Made by a program: the position numbers and the translations under genes
The notes under the pieces: model-generated
Databases searched by the model: none
Told to the model about the DNA's origin: nothing
Seen by the model: the letters and a program-made list of their open reading frames with translations, nothing else
Shown here: positions 57,518 through 64,000 of the stretch, piece after piece
Position numbering within the stretch: the first letter of the stretch is position 1
Layout: the number at the start of each line of letters is the position of its first letter
From: Marinicella algicola
Lineage (GTDB): Bacteria > Pseudomonadota > Gammaproteobacteria > Xanthomonadales > Marinicellaceae
DNA length: 64,000 nucleotides
NCBI RefSeq assembly: GCF_028401385.1
Contig: NZ_JAQOMR010000002.1
Coordinates: 248,001-312,000 of the forward strand
Direction: 5' to 3'

Positions 57518-58519
57518 TCAGCGTTTGTTTCTGCGGCGCATGACATCAACCAATACGGTTACCAAGATCAGCGTGCCGATAACCGCACGCAGCCAATAAG
57601 CCGATACATTGGTGAAGATCAGTGCGGAGCCGATGGTGGCGAAGAGGATGGCGGCAAATGTCGATCCGATGACCGTCCCGGTTCCACCAAGGATCGAAAC
57701 ACCGCCAATAACGGCGGCCGTGATCACGGTAAGTTCGAGGTTCGGCGGGACCGTCGACTGGATGATCTGCAATTGGGTTGCAAACAGAATGGTGGCAAGC
57801 CCTGCAAACGCCCCATGGATCATGAACACGATCATTGTGCGTCTTTCGATCGGAATACCTGTCGCGCGGGCCGCTTCAGCGTTGCCGCCCATTGCATAGA
57901 GCGAACGCCCAAAGGCCGAGTAGCGCATCCAGAAGGCGGCCAGCAGCGTCAGCGCCACCATGAAATAGATCGGAGCCGGAACGCCGAACGGTTTAAGCTG
58001 AGAGATCATAAACGACTTTGGCAGTCCCGATATCCAGTCGCCGCCGGTCACAGAGATCAACCCGCCGCGCAGGATCGACATCATGCCGAGCGTGACCACA
58101 ATGGATGGTATGCGGGCATAGGCAACCAGGATGCCAACCACCATGTTGATCGCTGCGCCAATGACGACCGGCGCAAGCCAGGCAAGCCAGACCGGATAGC
58201 CGGAAACGGCAATGGTGCCGGAAATCGTCGCGAGAACACCGATCAGCGCGCCGACGGAGACGTCGATATGGCCGGTAATGATCACCATCGACATGCCAAT
58301 AGCCGCCACGGCGATATAAGCGTTTCCTGCAAAGATCGTGTTCAGGTTCCGCACACTCAAAAAGCGTGGATTGTAACTGCCTACAACGATCAAAAGCACA
58401 ATGATGGCGCCGAGAATGACGATTTCCTGGCCGTATTCCGTGTAGAGCTTTTTGAAAAACCCAGCCCGGCTTGTGGCGCTTCGCCGCCCGAAAGAGCCGT
58501 TGTCTTCTGCTACCATCAT
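57518..58519 (-). CDS. CUT2 importer permease 1 (RhaP type)
   Basis: An intact 333-residue membrane protein. SMVIITGHIDVSVGALIGVL is the family core; MGGNAEAARATGIPIERRTM the coupling loop; GGVSILGGTGTVIGSTFAAI the late loop. Two different permeases per importer, as here, are typical of rhamnose/AI-2-type CUT2 systems, in contrast with the single permease of ribose-type ones. The start overlaps the ATPase stop by 4 bases (58516-58519). Confidence 0.9.
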   Translation of the reverse strand: MMVAEDNGSFGRRSATSRAGFFKKLYTEYGQEIVILGAIIVLLIVVGSYNPRFLSVRNLNTIFAGNAYIAVAAIGMSMVIITGHIDVSVGALIGVLATISGTIAVSGYPVWLAWLAPVVIGAAINMVVGILVAYARIPSIVVTLGMMSILRGGLISVTGGDWISGLPKSFMISQLKPFGVPAPIYFMVALTLLAAFWMRYSAFGRSLYAMGGNAEAARATGIPIERRTMIVFMIHGAFAGLATILFATQLQIIQSTVPPNLELTVITAAVIGGVSILGGTGTVIGSTFAAILFATIGSALIFTNVSAYWLRAVIGTLILVTVLVDVMRRRNKR

Positions 58520-60041
58520 GCCGCATCCATTTTCTTTTGCTCTGCGGTCATCGCCATTCCCACGCTTTCCGGTGTGGCATCCGCGCGATCTATTGTCTCG
58601 ACAACGGAACCGTTGTTGATGACCATGATACGGTCACTCATTCCCAGAACCTCAGGCAGCTCGCTGGAGATCATGATGATCGCGAGACCTTTCTGCGCAA
58701 GCTCCCCCATTACCGCATGAATTTCGGCCTTGGCGCCGACATCGACGCCGCGGGTCGGCTCATCGAGAATCAGGATTTCTGGCTGTGTCTCCAGCCACTT
58801 GGCGACAACGACTTTTTGCTGATTTCCGCCTGAAAGCTCACCCACGGCTTGGTGCACATCACCGCGTGAGCGCACCCCCAGGCGTTTCACGGCCGCAAGC
58901 GCGCGCCGCGCCTCTTCGGCAAACGGTATGATGCTGAAGGTCGTCATCCGGTCCAGCGATGCCATCGAGATGTTCTGACTGATGGGTAACGGCTTGACGA
59001 GCCCCTGCAATCCGCGATCTTCAGGGACGTAGGCTATTCCCAGATCGCGGGCGCTGCGGGGCGATCGGATGACTTCCTGCTTGCCTTTGACCCGGATCGT
59101 GCCAGATGTGGCAGGCGTAATTCCGAACAGTGCCAGAGCCAGTTCTGTGCGACCGGACCCGATCAATCCCGCAACCCCGAGGATCTCACCGCGCCGTAAC
59201 GAAAACGAGACATTTTTGACCAGCGGGCCGCAATTCAGCCCCTCGGCTTCGAAAACAACCTCGCCAATATTCGGCTCGACTTTTGGGAAAAGCTGCTCGA
59301 TGGCACGCCCGACCATCATCGATACCAGCTTGGCCTCATCAACCTCGTCAATCGCGTGCGTGCCGATCAGCGCGCCGTCGCGCAACACAGTCACGCGATC
59401 CGCCAGTTCGAAGATTTCCGACATGCGATGGCTGACATAGATGATCGCAACGCCCTGCGCGCGCAGCTTTTTCACCACATCCATCAATTGGTCGACATCG
59501 GCCTGGGGAAGAGACGCTGTCGGCTCGTCCATGATCAGGACGCGCGCATCATGGCTGAGCGCTTTTGCGATCTCGACCCGTTGGCGCTGGGCAACGGACA
59601 AGGTCGAGACCTTGGTGTCGGTGTCCAATGCATAGCAATCAAGACTGTCGAGCAGGCGACGCGCACGCGACCGGGCCTCTGCCCAGTCAATGCCACCCCA
59701 GCGTCTCCGCGGCGAATGACCGAGAAAAATATTCTCCGTGATGGTCAATTCCGGGAAAAGCAACAATTCCTGATAAACCGTGGCGATGCCGGCCCGGCTG
59801 GCATCCCGTGTGGTTGAAAACGAGACGGGCTGGCCTTCGATTTCGATCACACCGCCGCTATCGGGTGCATGGAGCCCCGATAGGATTTTGATCATGGTGG
59901 ATTTGCCAGCGCCGTTTTCCCCCAAAGGGCATGAACCTCGCCTGGACGGACATCAAAATCGATATCCTTTAGCACCTGTACGGCACCAAAAGACTTCCCG
60001 ACGCCGATCAGGCGCACGAATGGTTCGTGTTGCTGAGACAC
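58516..60041 (-). CDS. CUT2 importer ATPase (RhaT type, two domains), one frameshift
   Basis: A double ATPase of about 508 residues. The GTG start at 60041 follows GGAGGAGG, and the chain opens VSQQHEPFVRLIGVGKSFGA. The frame slips near 59930 inside the first Walker A; repair gives GENGAGKSTMIKILSG. Then [39 protein letters not shown], domain 2 VAGLIGSGRTELALALFG, LSGGNQQKVVVAKWLETQPE and [18 protein letters not shown]. It is the first gene of the leftward operon, divergent from the DeoR gene. Without the repair, Walker A of domain 1 is cut off from its leader. Confidence 0.87.
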
Positions 60042-60112
60042 TTGATCCTCCTCCGACGGTCCGGGCGGTTTCTCCTCCGCGCCCGTTCGTTCTTGCGATA
60101 ACTACGCACGAA

Positions 60113-60143
60113 GATTGCAAATCGTCAATATTTGATTGTAAAT
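60113..60143. promoter_or_regulatory. Direct repeats GATTGCAAAT/GATTGTAAAT, 21 bp apart
   Basis: GATTGCAAAT at 60113-60122 and GATTGTAAAT at 60134-60143 are 21 bp apart (two helical turns), in the gap between the divergent ATPase (60041) and DeoR (60209) genes. DeoR-family proteins often bind such phased repeats, so it is a candidate operator. Confidence 0.5.
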
Positions 60144-60208
60144 AATCTCTCTTGCGCTTTTGACGCAAATTGGTCATCAAAAAGGCGAGGAAAAGAGGAA
60201 TCTCAATC

Positions 60209-61035
60209 ATGAAAGCAGATGGAGGCGAACAAGAACGCCACAGGCTGATCCAAAACACCTTGGCCGATCAACCTTTTGCGACAGTGAAAGACCTGCTCGC
60301 GGTCGTGGACGTCTCGCCAGCCACCGTCCGGCGCGATATCGCCAAGCTTCACAAGGCCGGTCTTATCCGAAAAGTGTTTGGCGGTGTGGCACTGCCGGAG
60401 AACGCGACAGCACCCCGTTTTCATGCGCGGCCATTTGCCGAAAACAGGGTTTTGAATGTCGATACCAAACGCGCCATAGCCCAATGCGCACAAGACTTGT
60501 GTCGCGATGGCGACACCTTGATCGTCAATGGCGGCACGACCTGCTTCCTCTTCGCACAGCTTCTGGCCAAGAGGAGCGTCAAGATCTACACCAACTCGAT
60601 GCCGGTTGCCTCCGCCCTTTGGGAGAGTGGCACCTGTCATTTGAATGTTGCAGGCGGCGATCTCTACCGCGAACCGGGTATCATATTTTCCCCATCTGCA
60701 CCCGAACCGGATCTTTATGCCTCGAAATTTTTCATTGGCGCCCAAGGCTTCGGGCCGAATGGCGTGCTGGAATCAACCCCTTGATTGTCCGTGTTGTCAA
60801 AAGCCTTTTAAACCAGGCAGATGAGGTCATCGTTCTGGCCGACAGCTCGAAATTTGACATCCGCGCACGCCATTGCGCGCTCCCAATCACGCGCATCGAC
60901 ACTTTGATTACCGATGATCGCATATCGGAAGCCAACGAAACCATGCTTCGCAACGAAGGCGTTGAGGTCGTCATCGCATTCACCAAACACCTGACCGGTG
61001 CCCAGACAAATGCGAAGACAGGCGTACAGGAATGA
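60209..61035 (+). CDS. DeoR-family transcriptional regulator, one frameshift
   Basis: Sugar-operon regulator of about 275 residues. The N-terminal winged helix is ATVKDLLAVVDVSPATVRRD and HKAGLIRKVFGGVALPENAT, where VRRDI...L is the DeoR signature. The C-terminal sugar-phosphate-sensing domain has IVNGGTTCFLFAQLLAKRSV, YTNSMPVASALWESGTCHLN and DADEVIVLADSSKFD-like QADEVIVLADSSKFDIRAR. The frame is lost near 60775 (LEST/NPLIV). GAGGAAAAGAGG stands ahead of ATG 60209. It is divergent from the rhamnose-type importer and overlaps the kinase start, so it controls both and probably senses the phosphorylated sugar. Confidence 0.87.
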
Positions 61036-62443
61036 CGATGGAAACCGTGCAACTTACCCCCATTGAGGACTATCTGTCAGGCCCGACCATGGCAGTTTTC
61101 GATTTTGGAAAAACAAACGCCAAAATGCTGGTTTTCAACGAAAATGGTGCGACGGTCGCCGGGTGCCGCACGGCGCCACGCTGGATTGAAGTTAATGGCC
61201 GGCGGGTGATGGATGATCACTATTTGTGGACATGGATGCAGGCCGCGTTGCGTGGCGCTGCGGTTTCATACAACACTGATCGTGTGATGGTTTCCGCCCA
61301 TGGCTGCACATTTGCCGCAGTTGAAGGTGATCATCTGGCTTTACCAATTCTCGATTATGAAGCGCCGATCCCGGCAGATATCCGACAAGCATTCCTGAAG
61401 GTCAAACCGGACTTTGCCGAAACCGGGGCGCCGGATCTTCCAAACGGATTTAGCTACGGCATTCAAGTCTACTGGATGGCGCTGGCCGAGCCCGAGGCCT
61501 TTGGGGCAGCAACGGCGATTCTGCCCTATGCGCAATTCTGGATTTGGCGGCTGACGGGAAAAGCGGTGTCTGAGGTAAGTTATCTTGGCTGCCATTCGCA
61601 CCTCTGGGCACCCTACAGTCAGGATTTTTCCAGCCTCGTTGACACCATGAACTGGCGCCAAAAATGCCACCGCTGATCCGTGCAGGGCTGCCAGTCGGAT
61701 CGTATGAGCTTTCGATGGAAGACGGTACGCGTCATGCAATGACCGTGCACAACGGCGTTCACGACAGCAATGCGGCTTTTTCCTTCTACACCAATCTCGG
61801 CTATAGCAACTTCACACTGGTCTCGACCGGCACCTGGGTGGTCACCATGAACACGGATGCCCCCTATTCGGTCATGGATGAAAACCGCGACATGCTGACC
61901 AATGTTACTGTCGACAAGCAGCCGATTGCCACCGCCCGTTTCATGGGCGGACGCGAGTTTGACCTTATTTCGGAAAAAGCGCGGGTCGCGATAACCGCCA
62001 GTGATATTCAAGCGGTCATCGACAAGCAGCAAATGGCGCTTCCAAGCTTTGCAGATGGCGGTCCGTTTCCGGGCAGGCACGGCAAGCTGATCGGGCCTGA
62101 AGCCAACTCGGCCCGCGAACGGGCCGCTATTGCCACCCTTTATCTTGCCTGCATGACCAATCTGACCCTCGATCTTCTTCAATCGAATAATACGGTGGTC
62201 ATTGATGGCGGGCTTTCAAACAACGCGATGTACGGCCCGCTGATCAACGCATTAAGACCGTCCCAGACCGTCTTGAACAATGAACAGGCAGAGGGCACGG
62301 CCGCAGGTGCTGCAGCGTTGGCCTTCGGCTCATTCACCAACTCGCCATTTAAGGATCCGTGCAAGGTCTGCGAGACGGTTCAGCTGGAGGGGCTTGAGCA
62401 TTATTATGAACGCTGGCGGATGATCTGCCTGGAAGAACAATAG
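61032..62443 (+). CDS. FGGY-family carbohydrate kinase 2, one frameshift
   Basis: Sugar kinase of about 470 residues. Phosphate loop TMAVFDFGKTNAKMLVFNEN; FDFGKTNAK, in place of the usual DxGTT, marks the sub-family that includes rhamnulokinase/fuculokinase-like proteins of rhizobia. Then MALAEPEAFGAATAILPYAQ and, after a base loss at AAAAA 61660-61664, MPPLIRAGLPVGSYELSMED, FTLVSTGTWVVTMNTDAPYS, TVVIDGGLSNNAMYGPLINA. The ATG overlaps the DeoR stop by 4 bases. With kinase 1 and the aldolase in the divergent operon, a two-kinase pathway for one or two related sugars is likely. Confidence 0.82.
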
Positions 62444-63200
62444 GGCACCGTAAAGTTGACCTGTCGGTGATCGACCTGTGCGATCTTTCAGAATGACCCA
62501 AGTCGCTCTTGATCGCCCACGCGGGTGTCATCGTGGCGGTAAGCCGCAAGCTCATGATAACCGCAAACGCCCTGTCCAAAGCGCGCCAGAAGCGGGCCCT
62601 CAAACGTCATGAGAGATATGGTTGCTAGAGCCTGTAAGTCATAAACGAAATCATTGCGAGGTTCCCTTTCGTCGATTTAGCGAACACGCATTGCCGCAGC
62701 GCTGCATGATGACTTGACGGGTCGCCCTGCTGCGGAGCGCATTTTCGGCGGACCTGTAGGCTGCGAGGATCAAAGTTTCTCACGACACTGTCTTGGGGGC
62801 CTGCGCAGCAACGACAAGACCTTCAAAAAGGCGCTGGTGACAAGCGAACAGGACCGCCCGAAGGTTTCCGATCATGTCCCATGACGTGGTTTAGCAGTTT
62901 CGCGGTGTTCTCCTATAAACGGCGGAGCAGAAGTCGGACACGAACGCGGCGGGATAGTCCAGCCGCGGGCGGCGTAGAGGAGGAAATCGGCGTGGTGGAA
63001 CCGAACGCTTCGGAAATTTGTACCCAGCTCACGGTCCAGGAGCAGTCCGTTTCCGCCGTATTTCGTGAACGGATGGACATAGAATATGGCATCACGATAC
63101 AGGTGTGGCTCGATCACGCCGCCACCAACTATTTCGACGCAACATCGGGAAAGGCCCATCCCTTCGGCTGACAGTGTCCATTCTCGAAGGAAAACCGATT
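62444..63200. other. Stretch without a recognised intact gene
   Basis: About 750 bases. Minus-strand frames at 62480-62610 (MTFEGPLLARFGQGVCGYHE) and 62872-63204 (CVEIVGGGVIEPHLYRDAIF) look protein-like in parts, but I recognise neither and both lack a plausible full gene. Given the insertion-sequence end at 63974 and the toxin-antitoxin pair, remnants of mobile DNA are likely. Confidence 0.4.
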
Positions 63201-63638
63201 TCACCCAAGCGGCGGCAGCGACTGAAACGGGTCAATCACCAGAACCCCGAGGGGTTCGAAATGACGGACATTGCGGGTCAGCACCGTCAATCCATGGGCC
63301 TTTGCAGTCGCGGCGATGGCAATATCGGCAAATCCCGGCTGATGGGCGCGGGCAGCATCAAGTATTTCACCGGCGGCATACGCACATCGAAGATCGAAGG
63401 CCAGCAGCTTTTCGGCATAGAGATATTCAATGCTTTGCCACCATGCCCGCAACCGTTCAGCCTTGGCCGTCGCCAGTTCTCGCTCCGCCTTTGCAATCCC
63501 CGATCTGACCTCCGAGGCCGTGATCACCGACAGGAACAGATGGTCGCTTGCGTGATCAAGCCAGTCGATCAACCCCGTCTCCTCCTTTCGTCTGGAGGGC
63601 GCAAGCGCGGAAATAACATTGGTATCAACGAGATACAT
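63201..63638 (-). CDS. VapC-type PIN-domain toxin ribonuclease
   Basis: A 145-residue PIN-domain protein. It begins MYLVDTNVISALAPSRRKEE (first metal Asp near residue 5) and has SVITASEVRSGIAKAE (acidic residue) and HQPGFADIAIAATAKAHGL (later Asp), then LTVLTRNVRHFEPLGV. The PIN fold cleaves RNA, and in VapC toxins it is held inactive by the antitoxin. The ATG overlaps the antitoxin TGA by one base (TGATG at 63636-63640), the normal arrangement. Length and the acidic set are complete, so it should be active. Confidence 0.88.
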   Translation of the reverse strand: MYLVDTNVISALAPSRRKEETGLIDWLDHASDHLFLSVITASEVRSGIAKAERELATAKAERLRAWWQSIEYLYAEKLLAFDLRCAYAAGEILDAARAHQPGFADIAIAATAKAHGLTVLTRNVRHFEPLGVLVIDPFQSLPPLG

Positions 63639-63880
63639 CAAAAATCGACGGGCCGGCCGGGCTTGTCATTGCGTTCGGCAATTGTGTCTTCATCTCCCGG
63701 ATAAGCGGCCAGAAGCTGACCGAAACTGGGCACGTGGGAAAGCTTTTCCTACTCTTCGTAGGACAAAACAACGGCTTCTTTCCGACCATGACGCGTAATC
63801 ACGGAAGGCGTGCCGCGCACCGCCTGGTCGACAACCGCCGAAAAGGTCGCCTTGGCATCCCTGAGCTGGATTTCCTTCAT
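63638..63880 (-). pseudogene. Phd/YefM-type antitoxin with internal amber codon
   Basis: Minus-strand reading from ATG 63880 gives MKEIQLRDAKATFSAVVDQA, RGTPSVITRHGRKEAVVLSY, EE, then TAG at 63749-63751, then EKLSHVPSFGQLLAAYPGDE and a TGA at 63638-63640. Frame and family pattern (SYEEWEKL in relatives) are kept on both sides, so a Trp codon (TGG) has become TAG. The first 43 residues hold the DNA-binding Phd/YefM fold; the lost tail of 36 residues is the part that wraps and neutralises the toxin. Possible earlier starts are at 63883 and 63889. Confidence 0.8.
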
Positions 63881-63973
63881 CATTGTCATCACCGTTTGTA
63901 ACCACTGTAGTCACACATAATTCATCTCCCCGCGTTTCACAAGGGCTGGGCGCTTTGACCGAATGGGATGAAC

Positions 63974-64000
63974 TGAAGTGGTCCGGCAAAACTGGGCATG
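63974..64000 (+). mobile_element. Start of a second IS3-type element (cut by window edge)
   Basis: TGAAGTGGTCCGGCAAAACT at 63974 resembles the left end at 12370 (TGAAGTGGCCCGGGAAACCT), so another related insertion sequence probably begins here and continues beyond the window. Confidence 0.5.

Noticed and set aside
57494..58720. 408-residue plus-strand open frame
   Set aside because: Antisense to an intact CUT2 permease; composition is Arg/Asn/Asp-rich with no motifs, a known artefact of high-GC codon bias.
62872..63204. 110-residue minus-strand open frame before the toxin gene
   Set aside because: Partly protein-like but unrecognised, with no start signal; kept only as a note in the gap entry.
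1..64000. CRISPR arrays, tRNA and rRNA genes
   Set aside because: No regularly spaced repeats, cloverleaf-type sequence or ribosomal RNA segments were seen on reading either strand; a covariance-model scan was not possible.

Overview
The window reads as part of a plasmid or chromid of an alphaproteobacterium of the Rhizobiales/Hyphomicrobiales. The strongest evidence is a repABC replication and partition cassette (3352-7098, minus strand) with a candidate antisense RNA and two 16-bp parS-like palindromes. The rest is typical of rhizobial accessory replicons: dense sugar and amino-acid ABC transport operons, each beside its own GntR, LacI or DeoR regulator, separated by insertion-sequence debris. 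I cannot name the genus.

Layout. 1-3400: tyrosine recombinase, Fic-family protein behind repeated TATGTCGA dyads, VOC protein. 3352-7800: repC, repB, repA, parS-like sites. 7808-12328: GntR regulator, decayed gene remnants, and an FtsK-type DNA translocase with a frame-broken leader. 12370-15340: IS3-type deletion derivative, yjdM, an IS256-type element with target duplication, an IS6-type remnant. 15689-23032: hydroxyproline-type catabolic cluster (FAD oxidoreductase, M24 peptidase, Ldh2-type reductase, hydroxyproline epimerase, DapA-family deaminase) flanked by two paralogous GntR regulators sharing TTGTCGACA sites. 23360-29820: ABC importer joined to an MBL-fold hydrolase, an HCX5R phosphatase and a LacI regulator. 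29927-35492: CUT2 sugar importer ending in a lactonase-like hydrolase, with divergent LacI. 35619-43419: CUT1 sugar importer divergent from LacI and a GH94 phosphorylase. 43750-45716: IS21 remnant, thioredoxin-reductase-like protein and divergent Rrf2 regulator. 45983-52039: D-allulose-type locus (CUT2 importer, LacI, hydroxyacid dehydrogenase, D-allulose 3-epimerase). 52059-62443: rhamnose-type CUT2 importer with class II aldolase, two FGGY kinases, a HAD phosphatase and DeoR. 63201-63880: VapC-type toxin and an antitoxin with an internal amber codon.

The common logic is scavenging: each importer brings in one low-molecular-weight carbon source, and the adjacent enzymes (epimerase, phosphorylase, kinase plus aldolase, lactonase, deaminase) feed it into central metabolism under a dedicated repressor.

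A strong caution covers the whole window. About thirty coding regions carry single-base frameshifts, and most sit in runs of three to five identical bases and are repaired by adding one base. This looks more like systematic under-calling of homopolymers than biological decay. I therefore label a gene CDS when one indel restores the whole family-length protein, and pseudogene when two or more lesions, a nonsense codon or real deletions are present. Coordinates of frame-broken genes span from the inferred start to the inferred stop across the lesion.
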